NCBI GenBank assembly: GCA_030648645.1
Contig: JAUSHL010000036.1
Location: 1-43,092 of the forward strand
Source: Candidatus Daviesbacteria bacterium
GTDB taxonomy: Bacteria > Patescibacteriota > Microgenomatia > Daviesbacterales > UBA10151
Reading direction: 5' to 3'
Length of the DNA stretch: 43,092 nt
This document shows, one piece after another, positions 26,448 to 36,614 of the stretch. How positions within the stretch are numbered: the stretch's first letter is position 1; every line of letters starts with the position of its first letter. The translations under genes were made by a program, and so were the position numbers. The notes below the pieces were generated by a model that made no database searches, was not told the DNA's origin, and saw only the letters and a program-made list of their open reading frames with translations.

Positions 26448-29400
26448 ATGACAAAAAGAGCAGAAAAACAACTTACGCGTGAACAAGCTTGGGAAATCGG
26501 GAAAAATATTTCCCCTGTGCCAAATGATTTAAAGAATCCGGAGTTATCAGAAACTGCTCTTTATATTAGTAAAACAAGATATGCCAAAAGAGATATAAGT
26601 GGAAATCCGGATGAGACTGCCAAAAGTATGTTTTGGAGAGTAGCTTACAATATTGCCTGCGCAGATTTACAATTTGATGCCGATAAAAAGCATTTGGATG
26701 AAACTGCCAAAACTTTTTATCTGGCAATGGCTTCTCAAAAATTTATTCCCAATACTCCAACTTTGCTTAATGCCGGTAAACCAATGCAACAACTTTCGGC
26801 CTGTTTTGTTTTGCCGATTGAAGATGATATGAAATCAATTGGTAAAACTTTAGTGGATATGATCATGATTCATAAATCAGGTGGGGGTTGTATCTCAGCA
26901 GATGCCAGAGTTTGGAGTACTTTTTGTGGCATAGAACCAATTGAAGTGTTATTTTCTCGAGCTACAGCAGATGGTCGAAAAGGTATACCGCAAGGTTTAG
27001 GTATTGCTTATGATATTAAAGACCTGAATATTGAGACTGTTTCCATGGACCCAAAAAATGGCAAAACAGGTTTAAAAAAAGTCTCTCATGTTTGGCAATA
27101 TAATGTGCCTATGGAAGATCAATTAATGGTAACTACAGTTGAAGGTACATTGGTTCAAACTAGCCGTTGGCATCCTTTTATGGTAATAAAAGGGACAAAA
27201 ATAATCAAAGTTAGAGCTGATGATCTAGTCTCTGGTGATATTGTTCTTGGTCCGGATAAAGCAGATGAATATTGGCCTTGGAAAGAACAGAGAAGTGTTA
27301 GAGATATAAAAATAGATTCAGATTTTGCCTGGTTGATTGGTTTTACTTTAGGTGACGGATCATTTGGTTATGTTCCTTCTCTTCGACAATACAGAGTACG
27401 TTGGTTTTCCGGCACCAAAGATGTTCTCGAAAAGGTTCAAAATGTACTCGCTAAATTAAACATCAAAGTATCAATCCAAAAAGATCACAGGGGACTACTG
27501 AGTGTGGCTACTTTGAATCAAAAATTTGTTCATAGTCTATTGGAAGCATGTGGATTGGAAAAATTTGGTCCAAAAGATAGTCTAATTAGAGTACCTGAAA
27601 TAATTTCCAAGTCTCCACTTCAAATAATAAAAGCTTTTTTAGCAGGTCTTTTGGATAGTGATGGTTATGTAGCAGGTGATGGTAGTCCTTCTTATTGCAG
27701 TGTTTCTCAAGCAATGATTGAGGATTTAGCAGCTATGGTTTCCCTTTTAGGTTATCATTCATCTACGAAGACGAAAAATCCTTATGGAAAAGGTAAGTTG
27801 CCAACTTATATTATCCAAATTTGTCCTCTGCCACAAGTTAATCAATTAGCGGTGGATCTGACACCATATATGGCTAATGATTTGCGTAAGGGTAGACTTC
27901 AAAGTTCATCGCGAAGACAAACTGCTTTGCCTTTAGATTTTAGATTGTGGAGGGACACATTAGTTAGATTTGGCTTATCTATTGTCAGAGGAACTAAAAG
28001 TAAAGGCAGGGGGATATGTGCAGACCAGCTTTCTGTGTGGGCATCCCATAATCGGGTTAATCGTGATGACATTGATTTTATTGCTAAGCGTCTTTATAAA
28101 AAAAATAAAGCTTTATCTGTTTTACTTGAGCGAATTGCTAAAACAGGTCAAGAGATTAAGACAATAACTAAAGCACCTGTCGCAAAAACTTATTATGATT
28201 TATCGGTTGATAAATGGAATACCTATGCTGCTGGTCAGTCTGGTTTATTGATGATCCATAATACAGGTTTTTCTTTTTCTAGCTTGCGACCATATGGTGA
28301 TACTATTGCTTCATCCGGCGGAACAACTGTCGGTCCAACTTCTTTTTTGCAAGCTTATAATGATGTAACTTCTCAGATTAAACAGGGTGGAGTAAGAAGA
28401 GGAGCAAATATGGGGATTTTACATATCACTCATCCTGATATTTTAAGATTTGCAGTGATGAAAGTTGATGAATTTTCCCTGACTAATTTCAATATTTCCG
28501 TATCAGTTACAGAAGATTGGATGAAACAGGTGCAACTTGATAGTAAATATGTGGTAGAGGAACCGCAGTGGGATGAAATTATTGAAGAAATCAAAACTGC
28601 TGAGGCAATCCGTGATGTTGATTTAAAATTAAAAAAAGTTGAAGATGGAGTCAAGAAATTATATGAATTGGTCAAGTCAACTCACGATGATGAAGGCTAT
28701 GAACTTATTAATCCCCGAACCGGCAAGGTCACAGATAAGTTAAATGCCAAAAAAGTCTTTTTGCTTATTACGCAACTAGCTTGGCATTATGGTGATCCGG
28801 GGATGATTATAATTGATCGGATTAATAATTCTAAGGCTAATCCGACTCCTTCTTTGGGTATGATTGAATCAACAAATCCGTGCGTTACAGGAGATACACT
28901 AGTTGCTACGGAGGATGGTTGGAAACGTGTTGATAAGATCAAAATAGGTGTACGTATAAGTACAGTGCTGGGAAGTGGTCTAGTGAATAAAATTGAATTT
29001 CACAAGAATTGTTCTGTTTTTCGGGTAAAGTTTTCTGATGGTGCGGAAGTGAAAGTAACAGCAGCACATCAGTTTCATGCAATTGTACGTGAAGAGAGAA
29101 TAAAAAATTCTGCTAATAAAAAATTTACTCCACTAAGACTTGATCAATTAAAAGTGGGAGATATGGTAAGAGTTGCTCCTGCCTTTATGCCAGATAAGCC
29201 TGTATTGGATTTACCGAATGGATGGAGTGAAAAAGAATATGGATTTTTTTTAGGGGTTTTATTAGGAGACGGCTGTATAACACAAACTTCTATTGAAAGG
29301 AATGTAGTTAAAATAGCAGTTAATACTGAGGAAAAGGAATGGACTGAAATAATTCGAAATATTTTAAAGAAGGCTGGATCTAGGTTTGTTAGTTTGGATA

Positions 29401-31523
29401 CCAGTGGAGGATTATCAGCTAATTTGACTGTTCAAAATAGTAATGGAGCTGTACTTTTAGTTAAACAATCATACCTTAAACCAGCATATTCTTATGAGAA
29501 ATATATTCCAGAGGAATATTATCAAACAAACAGAGAATTTCTAACAGGACTTTTAGATGGACTATTTAGCACAGACGGAAATGTAAATTTAACAAGTACT
29601 CACCCGTCTTTAAGATTAAAAACTACCAGTAAACAATTAGCCTTGGGTATTCGAAGAATCTTACTTTATTTTGGAATTCATGGAAGGATTGTAACTATTA
29701 AAAAAGTTGCAGATAGTCATATTGGTAAAAGAATTATTATTTCTAAACATCAACAATATGAAGTAATAATTTCTGGAGCGAGTATGAAAATTTTTGTGCA
29801 ACAGATTAGTCTTTCTCATCCAAATAAACAAAAAAAGACGCATGATGCACAACTAAAATTTGCTTTAACCGGTAATACTTGGTTAACTCAGATTGTTTCT
29901 ATTGAACCGGTTGGTGTAGAAAAAGTTTATGATTTGTATGAGCCGGTTTCGGATACATGGAATACAGAAGGTGTTATTTCTCGTGGATGTGGTGAACAAC
30001 CACTGCTTCCTTATGATGCCTGCACTTTAGGGGGAATTAATGTTGGGAAACATGTAAAAAATGGGGCAATTGATTGGGAAACTTTAGGGGAGACTATAAA
30101 ATTAGCCGTGCATTTTTTAGATAATATCTTGGATATGAATAATTATCCGATCCAAGCTGTTAATGATATGACCAGACAAATTAGAAGAATTGGTTTGGGA
30201 ATGATGGGTTTTGCAGATTTATTGGTGCAATTGGAGATTGGATACAACACTGATGAAGCTCTAAAAATGGCAGAAGAAATAATGGGGTTTATTAATGAAA
30301 AAGCCAGACTTGCCAGTATCGAACTTGCTAAGGTGAGAGGCACTTTTTTGGCTTGGAATGGTTCAATCTATGATCCAAAAAGTCAATATTTTAAAGGGGA
30401 AAATTTAAAAGTAAGAAATGGAGCAATTACCACTATTGCTCCAACAGGTACAACTTCAATGTTGGCTGATGCATCTTCCGGTATTGAGCCTTATTTTGGT
30501 ATTTCTTATGCTAAAAATACTATTGAAGGAAAAAGACTGTTTAATACCAATTCTTTTTTCTTGAAAATAGCACAGGATGAAGGTTTTTATAGTGAGGAAT
30601 TATTGGCCAAGATTGAAGAAAATCATGGATCAGTACAAGGGATTGATGAAGTTCCCCTAAAATGGCAGAAAGTTTTTGTGGTATCTCATGATATTTCACC
30701 TCTCTGGCATGTCAAAATTCAGGCAGCTTTTCAAAAACATGTTGATAATGCAATTTCTAAGACCATTAATTTTTCTCATGATGCCACAGTTGAAGATGTC
30801 AGAAAAGTTTATATGATGGTTTATGAGCTGGGGTGCAAAGGAGTGACTATTTATAGAGATGGATCCAGAGAGAAACAAATTTTAGAAACTAAAAAAGATA
30901 GTTCATATTATGATCAATTAACTGCGGGAACAGTAGTTAAATCAAATGGAATAGCAGTTGAAGCACAGGATACTTTAGGAGAAAGACCAATGATACTTCG
31001 GGGCAGAACTTACAAAATTAATACTCCGGTAGGTGAGGCTTTTGTCACCATAAACCGGGATAATAAAGATCAATTATTTGAAGTATTTGTTACAATTGGC
31101 AGGGCAGGGATGCACACATCAGCCGATGCTGAAGCTATTGGTAGGTTGGCATCTTTGGCTCTCCGGAGAATTTCCCGGACTGATGCTAATTCAATTGCCA
31201 GAAAAATTGTTGGCCAATTAAAAGGGATTGGGGGATCTTCACAAATTGGTTTTGGTAAAGAAAGAGTGATGAGTTTGGCTGATGCTATTGCCAAAGCTTT
31301 ATCAGAGGAATTATCTTTGTTGGAATCTACCGGAACAGAAAAAAGTCAGGCTGAAGTAATACCTTTGGGTTTGACAACTGAAGAAACAAATGGGGTACAG
31401 GAAAATTTAGTGACTTCGGTGGAAAAAGTGGTAGCTGATTTTTGTCCGGAATGCGGTCAGGCAACATTTGTCTTTACTGAAGGATGCAAGAAATGTCACA
31501 GCTGTGGGTATTCAATGTGCTAA
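26448..31523 (+). CDS. nrdJ: Adenosylcobalamin-dependent (class II) ribonucleotide reductase containing two inteins
   Basis: TPTLLNAG, HKSGGG/TGFSFSSLRP, NP/CGEQPLLPYDAC, ITTIAPTGTTSMLA; C-terminal Zn ribbon CPECGQ...CKKCHSCGYSMC. Confidence 0.93.
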   Translation: MTKRAEKQLTREQAWEIGKNISPVPNDLKNPELSETALYISKTRYAKRDISGNPDETAKSMFWRVAYNIACADLQFDADKKHLDETAKTFYLAMASQKFIPNTPTLLNAGKPMQQLSACFVLPIEDDMKSIGKTLVDMIMIHKSGGGCISADARVWSTFCGIEPIEVLFSRATADGRKGIPQGLGIAYDIKDLNIETVSMDPKNGKTGLKKVSHVWQYNVPMEDQLMVTTVEGTLVQTSRWHPFMVIKGTKIIKVRADDLVSGDIVLGPDKADEYWPWKEQRSVRDIKIDSDFAWLIGFTLGDGSFGYVPSLRQYRVRWFSGTKDVLEKVQNVLAKLNIKVSIQKDHRGLLSVATLNQKFVHSLLEACGLEKFGPKDSLIRVPEIISKSPLQIIKAFLAGLLDSDGYVAGDGSPSYCSVSQAMIEDLAAMVSLLGYHSSTKTKNPYGKGKLPTYIIQICPLPQVNQLAVDLTPYMANDLRKGRLQSSSRRQTALPLDFRLWRDTLVRFGLSIVRGTKSKGRGICADQLSVWASHNRVNRDDIDFIAKRLYKKNKALSVLLERIAKTGQEIKTITKAPVAKTYYDLSVDKWNTYAAGQSGLLMIHNTGFSFSSLRPYGDTIASSGGTTVGPTSFLQAYNDVTSQIKQGGVRRGANMGILHITHPDILRFAVMKVDEFSLTNFNISVSVTEDWMKQVQLDSKYVVEEPQWDEIIEEIKTAEAIRDVDLKLKKVEDGVKKLYELVKSTHDDEGYELINPRTGKVTDKLNAKKVFLLITQLAWHYGDPGMIIIDRINNSKANPTPSLGMIESTNPCVTGDTLVATEDGWKRVDKIKIGVRISTVLGSGLVNKIEFHKNCSVFRVKFSDGAEVKVTAAHQFHAIVREERIKNSANKKFTPLRLDQLKVGDMVRVAPAFMPDKPVLDLPNGWSEKEYGFFLGVLLGDGCITQTSIERNVVKIAVNTEEKEWTEIIRNILKKAGSRFVSLDTSGGLSANLTVQNSNGAVLLVKQSYLKPAYSYEKYIPEEYYQTNREFLTGLLDGLFSTDGNVNLTSTHPSLRLKTTSKQLALGIRRILLYFGIHGRIVTIKKVADSHIGKRIIISKHQQYEVIISGASMKIFVQQISLSHPNKQKKTHDAQLKFALTGNTWLTQIVSIEPVGVEKVYDLYEPVSDTWNTEGVISRGCGEQPLLPYDACTLGGINVGKHVKNGAIDWETLGETIKLAVHFLDNILDMNNYPIQAVNDMTRQIRRIGLGMMGFADLLVQLEIGYNTDEALKMAEEIMGFINEKARLASIELAKVRGTFLAWNGSIYDPKSQYFKGENLKVRNGAITTIAPTGTTSMLADASSGIEPYFGISYAKNTIEGKRLFNTNSFFLKIAQDEGFYSEELLAKIEENHGSVQGIDEVPLKWQKVFVVSHDISPLWHVKIQAAFQKHVDNAISKTINFSHDATVEDVRKVYMMVYELGCKGVTIYRDGSREKQILETKKDSSYYDQLTAGTVVKSNGIAVEAQDTLGERPMILRGRTYKINTPVGEAFVTINRDNKDQLFEVFVTIGRAGMHTSADAEAIGRLASLALRRISRTDANSIARKIVGQLKGIGGSSQIGFGKERVMSLADAIAKALSEELSLLESTGTEKSQAEVIPLGLTTEETNGVQENLVTSVEKVVADFCPECGQATFVFTEGCKKCHSCGYSMC
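26889..28262 (+). mobile_element. Intein 1 (LAGLIDADG type) in the ribonucleotide reductase
   Basis: Starts Cys (CISADARVW), ends LLMIHN before Thr; DOD motifs WLIGFTLGDGSFGY and FLAGLLDSDGYV; exteins join as HKSGGG-TGFSFSSLRP. Confidence 0.93.
28881..29987 (+). mobile_element. Intein 2 (LAGLIDADG type) in the ribonucleotide reductase, noncanonical C-terminus
   Basis: Starts CVTGDTLVATEDGW, TAAH block B, FFLGVLLGDGCI and LLDGLFSTDGNV; ends WNTEGVISRG before CGEQPLLPYDAC. Confidence 0.9.
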
Positions 31524-31532
31524 AATAGTTAT

Positions 31533-31895
31533 ATGGTCATAGAAACTGGAAGTTCTTCACATATTAAAAAAAGATCATCCTCTAAAGATTTGTTGAAAAT
31601 GGAGGTAATAATTGAAACGGATCCTTCCTTATTATTGCCCCCAGAGTGTCCTTTCTGTGATGCAATTATGGTTAAGGGTGTAGAAGTTTTTAAACAATAT
31701 GGTAGGTTGATAAATGTTGTAGCTAACAATTTTCCTGAATATGAATGTTTAGAATGTGGTATAAAAGTGTATGATTCCCGAGCTCTTTTAGAGTTTAAAA
31801 AGAAAGAATTAGCTATACGCAGACAATATGAAGAAAGAGGTTCTATTAGAATTATACAAGGAGAAATTCGCAATATTCTTGGGCATATCCATTAG
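31533..31895 (+). CDS. YgiT/MqsA-type zinc-finger-like protein
   Basis: CPFCDAIMVKGVEVFKQYGRLINVVANNFPEYECLECGIKVYDSRALLEFKK. Confidence 0.5.
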   Translation: MVIETGSSSHIKKRSSSKDLLKMEVIIETDPSLLLPPECPFCDAIMVKGVEVFKQYGRLINVVANNFPEYECLECGIKVYDSRALLEFKKKELAIRRQYEERGSIRIIQGEIRNILGHIH

Positions 31896-31986
31896 TTTGG
31901 AATATTTAGCTTTCCACCCCAAAGGTGGATGCACATTTAGCCTCCCAGACGTCCTCTTGCGAGGCTATAGTATGTATTAAATTTTC

Positions 31987-32034
31987 TGTCATTGCGAGGA
32001 GTCCTCAGTTTGTCGAAGGACGACGAAGCAATCT
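31987..32034. repeat. Half TGTCATTGCGAGGAGT repeat with nested CCTCAGTTTGTCGAAGGA element
   Basis: TGTCATTGCGAGGAGT[CCTCAGTTTGTCGAAGGAC]GACGAAGCAATCT; right arm missing. Confidence 0.75.
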
Positions 32035-32110
32035 AATTCATTTTTTGTTTAGATAATGAAATTATCACAAATTTTGCTATACTTAAATAAATGAAAACAA
32101 ATTTAATTGA

Positions 32111-32335
32111 ATGGGGGGGTGGTATGGAACTGTTGCAATAGTCATGGCTTTTGCCTTATCCAGTTTCTCCCTCATTAAACCAACAGATTTAATTTACCAA
32201 TTCCTAAATCTTACCGGTGCGGTAGGGATAGTTTTAGTTTCTTTATCCAAAAAAGCTTACCAACCAGCAGTTTTAAATATAATCTGGACATTTATAGCTT
32301 TGATTGCAATTATAAAAATCTTTTTTAATAACTAG
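32111..32335 (+). CDS. CBU_0592-like small membrane protein
   Basis: VMAFALSSFSLIKPTDLIYQFLNLTGAVGIVLVSLSKKAYQPAVLNIIWTFIALIAI. Confidence 0.6.
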   Translation: MGGWYGTVAIVMAFALSSFSLIKPTDLIYQFLNLTGAVGIVLVSLSKKAYQPAVLNIIWTFIALIAIIKIFFNN

Positions 32336-32391
32336 ATTGTTTCTTTGGTTTTAGCTTTCTACCCCAATGATTGGACGCACAAAACTGTTCA

Positions 32392-32453
32392 AATATCCTT
32401 AGGTGTTAGTACAATTCCACCCCCGGTAGTACAATTCCACCCCCGGGGTGGAG
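32392..32453. repeat. REP-like repeat (left flank of RAYT) with internal duplication
   Basis: ATATCCTTAGGTGTTAGTACAATTCCACCCCCGGTAGTACAATTCCACCCCCGGGGTGGA. Confidence 0.85.
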
Positions 32454-32454
32454 C

Positions 32455-33096
32455 TCAGATATCTTCAATTAACTGGTGTTGAATAAATTCCAGATCATAG
32501 CTTGCTTGGTCAAAAATGAATTGCTGATAATCTTTGGGGTCTTTAAATAAACTTAGAATATCTTTTTTAAAACAAAAACCATTGAAGTTGGGATCAATAT
32601 ATTCTGAATATGATGACCATCGATAGTAGTTAAGATCTTTTGTTAAATGTGAAGAAATTGGATTAAGATGAATATATCTAGAGATGTGGATTAATTGAGT
32701 GTCATTTTCTATTGAAACAGCTTTAAATACACCCTGTAATAATGGTCCTACTCTATTATGTTTAGTATTGTAATATTTTGTATAACTGTTGAAAGATTTA
32801 TTCATAAATTCAGTAATACCACCATCCCTAATTTGCTTTATTAGTAGATGAAAATGATTAGGCATTAGGCAATAATTAGCAATTTCTACTATTTTTTTGG
32901 TTTCATCTAATTTATTTACTATTAAATTAGGAAAATTTGAAAATTTTGGTTTTGGTCCTTCTATTTGATAATATTTTAATGTTTTGAGGAATCTTCGATA
33001 ATCCGAGGTATCTTCAAAAATCCTTCTTTTTTCACTACCTCGATTATAAATATGGTAATACTCTCCTATAACAAATGGGATAAATCTATACGGCAT
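32455..33096 (-). mobile_element. REP-associated tyrosine transposase (RAYT, Y1/HUH family)
   Basis: YYHIYNRGSEKRRIF, YCLMPNHFHLLIKQ (HUH), SRYIHLNPI, YRWSSYSEY. Confidence 0.92.
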
Positions 33097-33116
33097 CTGA
33101 TCCTAGCATATCTGAA

Positions 33117-33158
33117 ATATCCTTAGGTGTCAACACAAATCCACCCCCGGGGTGGAAA
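33117..33158. repeat. REP-like repeat (right flank of RAYT)
   Basis: ATATCCTTAGGTGTCAACACAAATCCACCCCCGGGGTGGAA. Confidence 0.9.
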
Positions 33159-33192
33159 CTTAAAACCAAACTGGATGTAGTATATTACGGGG

Positions 33193-33705
33193 ATGGTAAT
33201 TGTTTATACAGGTAATGGAAAAGGGAAAACAACTGCTGCTTTGGGGTTAATTTTGAGATCATCAGGATATGGGAAGAAAATTTTACTGATTCAATTTATT
33301 AAAAATAGTTTTTCAGGGGAACTTAAATCTTTAAAGAAAATTAAGGGAGTTAAGGTGATTCGGGGGGGTAGGGGATATGTAGGAATAATGGGAGATAAAT
33401 TGTCTTTGGAGGAACATAAAAAAGTTGCCCAGAAAACTTTAAAAAAATTATCTCATGAAATAAAATCAGGTAATTGGGATTTGATTGTGGCTGATGAAAT
33501 TCTAGGAGCTTTGACTGGGAAATTAATAAAATTAGCTGATGTTTTGGAAATTATCAAAAAGAAACCGGAAAATCTGGATTTAGTTTTAACCGGAAGAGGA
33601 ACCCCCAAGGAAATAATTAATTTAAGCGATTTAGCTACCGAAATGAAAGAAATTAAGCATCCTTTTAAGAGTGGAAAAATGGCTAAAAAAGGGATTGATT
33701 ATTAG
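33193..33705 (+). CDS. CobO/BtuR-like cob(I)alamin adenosyltransferase
   Basis: MVIVYTGNGKGKTTAALGLILRSSGYGKKILLIQFIK; DLIVADEILGAL; LVLTGRG. Confidence 0.88.
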   Translation: MVIVYTGNGKGKTTAALGLILRSSGYGKKILLIQFIKNSFSGELKSLKKIKGVKVIRGGRGYVGIMGDKLSLEEHKKVAQKTLKKLSHEIKSGNWDLIVADEILGALTGKLIKLADVLEIIKKKPENLDLVLTGRGTPKEIINLSDLATEMKEIKHPFKSGKMAKKGIDY

Positions 33706-33762
33706 AGAAAAATACCCTCTTGTCAAAAGTTAGCACTCATGCTATTATTTTGCTAATAGAAT

Positions 33763-36192
33763 ATGAATGATTTTATTTCTCAGCCAGTAAAACTTCCTGA
33801 TAAACTTCCTCTAGTTCCCTTACGTGATGTAGTAATGTTTCCTGGAACATCACTACCTATTGTTTCAGGCAGATCAAAATCAAAGTCAGCTTTGGATCAG
33901 GCTTGGGCAACCAATAGACTGGTTGTATTTGTAACTCAAAAAAACAGCAGATTAGAAGATCCCAAAGCCACGGATTTATATCAGGTTGGTACTGTTTGTT
34001 TATTAAAAAGAATGATTAAAAACCCGGAAGGTGAATATACAGTTTCCGCCGAAGGATTAACCCGTGTTTTTATTAAAAGTTATGCTCAAGCTGAACCATA
34101 TTTAGAAGTAGAAATTGAAGAAATTCCGGAACTTTACGAAAAAACTGAAGAAATGGAAGCATTGGTTCGCAATGTTAAAGAACAATTTAAAAGATTTGTT
34201 GAACTGGGAGGAAATCCTTTGCTTGATCCCGGATCTCTCTCTTCCTGGGCTGCTAATTGGCCGATTATCACTCAAAATGAAGATCCAAATTTATTAGTAA
34301 ATTCAATTACTCAGGCAATTGATTTTAAAACAATTGATAAACAACAACTTTTGGAAATGGTTTCTGTGATTGAAAAATTACAAAGAATTTCTGATCTACT
34401 GGCTAAAGAAGTTAAAATTTTAGAAATCCAGCAAAATTTATCTTTCAAAACTAATGAAAGAGTTTCTAAGATGACAAGAGAAGCAATACTGCGGGAGCAG
34501 ATGAGATCAATTGAAGAAGAATTGGGTGAAGGAGAAGGTCAAAATGGGGAAATAAAGGAATTTGAAACTAAAATCAAAAATTCCGGTATGCCAAAAGAAG
34601 TAAGAACTAAAGCTGTAAAAGAATTAGCAAGTTTAGCAAAAATGTCCCCTTACAATCCGGAAGCTTCTTATAAAAGAAATTATTTGGAATGGTTAACAGA
34701 TCTTCCGTGGTCAATAAAAGATAATGCTCCAATTGATATGAAAAGATCAGCAGAAATTTTAGATGAGGATCATTATGGTTTAAATAAAGTTAAAGAAAGA
34801 ATTTTAGAATATTTAGCAGTTCATAAATTATCCGGAAAAGTCAGAGGTTCGATTCTTTGTTTTGTTGGTCCTCCGGGAACAGGAAAAACATCAATTGGAA
34901 AATCCATTGCCAGAGCACTGGGCCGAAAATTTGGCAAGGTTTCTTTGGGAGGAATTAGAGATGAAGCAGAAATTAGAGGGCATAGGAGAACTTATGTCGG
35001 ATCAATGCCGGGAAGAATTGTGCAGGGGATAAAGAGTGCCGGAACTATGAATCCGGTATTTATGCTGGATGAGATTGATAAAATTGGCAATGATTACAGG
35101 GGAGATCCGTCCGCAGCATTGCTTGAAGCCTTGGATCCGGAACAAAACAATGCTTTTTCTGATCATTATTTGGAAGTACCTTTTGATTTATCCAATGTGA
35201 TGTTTATCACAACAGCTAATATGCTGGATACAATTCCACCGGCTCTCCGTGATCGTTTGGAAATTATCAGATATGCCGGTTACACTCAAAATGAAAAATT
35301 TAACATTGCCAAACAATTTATTTTGCCAAAGCTCATCCCTACTCACGGATTAAAAGTTAAAAATGTTAAGTTTACTGATGAATCGATTATGGCAGTGATT
35401 CAAAATTATACTAGAGAAGCCGGAGTAAGAAGTTTGGAAAGAGAACTTTCTTCTGTAATTCGAAAAATTGCCAGAAAAGTGGCAGAAGGATCAAAATTAA
35501 AAACTTTTGAGGTAACTCCGGAGGAAGTAACTAAATTATTAGGTCCTGCTAAATTTTTACCACAACTTAAAGAAATCGAAGATACAGTGGGAGCCTCAAC
35601 CGGACTGGCCTGGACAGAAGTTGGGGGAGAAATTATGTTTATTGAAGTAACATTAATGCCGGGAAAAGGACAATTAATTCTAACCGGACAATTGGGAGAT
35701 GTGATGAAAGAATCAGGTACTGCAGCTATGTCATATGTCCGGACTCATTGGGAAAAACTGGGACTTCCGGAAAAGTTTTTCCAAAAAATTGATGTGCATG
35801 TGCATGTTCCGGAGGGAGCAGTACCCAAAGATGGTCCTTCGGCAGGAGTAGCTTTAACTACAGCCATAATTTCGGCATTAACTAAAATTTCTGTTAAAAA
35901 AGATGTGGCAATGACAGGGGAGATAACACTTCGGGGAAGAGTTTTGGAAATTGGAGGGCTTAAGGAAAAAGTTTTGGCAGCTCACCGAGCTGGGGTAAAA
36001 ACTATCATTGCACCTTTTAACAATGAAAAAGATTTAGAAGATATTCCGGATTATGTGCAAAAAGATTTAGAATTTGTATTTGTTAAACACATTGATGAAG
36101 CTTTAAAAATATCTTTAAATGGAACTCCAACACCTAAATCTGCTCCAAAATCTATGAGAATCCCCCTCACTCCACCCCCAGCCTTTGCTTAA
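33763..36192 (+). CDS. lon: Lon endopeptidase
   Basis: [57 protein letters not shown] (catalytic Ser). Confidence 0.96.
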   Translation: MNDFISQPVKLPDKLPLVPLRDVVMFPGTSLPIVSGRSKSKSALDQAWATNRLVVFVTQKNSRLEDPKATDLYQVGTVCLLKRMIKNPEGEYTVSAEGLTRVFIKSYAQAEPYLEVEIEEIPELYEKTEEMEALVRNVKEQFKRFVELGGNPLLDPGSLSSWAANWPIITQNEDPNLLVNSITQAIDFKTIDKQQLLEMVSVIEKLQRISDLLAKEVKILEIQQNLSFKTNERVSKMTREAILREQMRSIEEELGEGEGQNGEIKEFETKIKNSGMPKEVRTKAVKELASLAKMSPYNPEASYKRNYLEWLTDLPWSIKDNAPIDMKRSAEILDEDHYGLNKVKERILEYLAVHKLSGKVRGSILCFVGPPGTGKTSIGKSIARALGRKFGKVSLGGIRDEAEIRGHRRTYVGSMPGRIVQGIKSAGTMNPVFMLDEIDKIGNDYRGDPSAALLEALDPEQNNAFSDHYLEVPFDLSNVMFITTANMLDTIPPALRDRLEIIRYAGYTQNEKFNIAKQFILPKLIPTHGLKVKNVKFTDESIMAVIQNYTREAGVRSLERELSSVIRKIARKVAEGSKLKTFEVTPEEVTKLLGPAKFLPQLKEIEDTVGASTGLAWTEVGGEIMFIEVTLMPGKGQLILTGQLGDVMKESGTAAMSYVRTHWEKLGLPEKFFQKIDVHVHVPEGAVPKDGPSAGVALTTAIISALTKISVKKDVAMTGEITLRGRVLEIGGLKEKVLAAHRAGVKTIIAPFNNEKDLEDIPDYVQKDLEFVFVKHIDEALKISLNGTPTPKSAPKSMRIPLTPPPAFA

Positions 36193-36236
36193 AAATAATT
36201 CTTGACTTCGGGTAACATTGGGTATATTGTAGAAAT

Positions 36237-36614
36237 ATGAAGACCAAAATTGCTTTATTCTTGAACCAGAATACTCGCCGTGGCGAGATGAATGGTTCAC
36301 AGAAGAACTCTCCGCAGGATACTCCGTCAGTTTTACTGCGGAGTAGTTCATTTGAGAAAAAAGAAATTCGCCGAATATGGCATGAAAATGCATGGTGGCT
36401 TTCAGTAGTTGATGTGTGTGAATCATTAACTGGTAGTATTGATGCTGGGGCATATTGGAGAAAACTGAAGCAAAGACTTATAAAAGAAGGAAGTGAGGTC
36501 GTGACATTTTGTCACGGACTGAAATTGGAAGCTGTTGATGGCAAAAAATACAAAACAGATTGTGCTAATATTGCAGGTATTTTTCGTATAATTCAATCAA
36601 TCCTCAGAAATTGA
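36237..36614 (+). pseudogene. BRO-N domain protein fragment with internal palindromic insertion
   Basis: KEIRRIWHENAWWLSVVDVCESLTGS...YKTDCANIAGIFRIIQSI then abrupt end; ~30-aa nonhomologous segment after KIALF. Confidence 0.7.
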
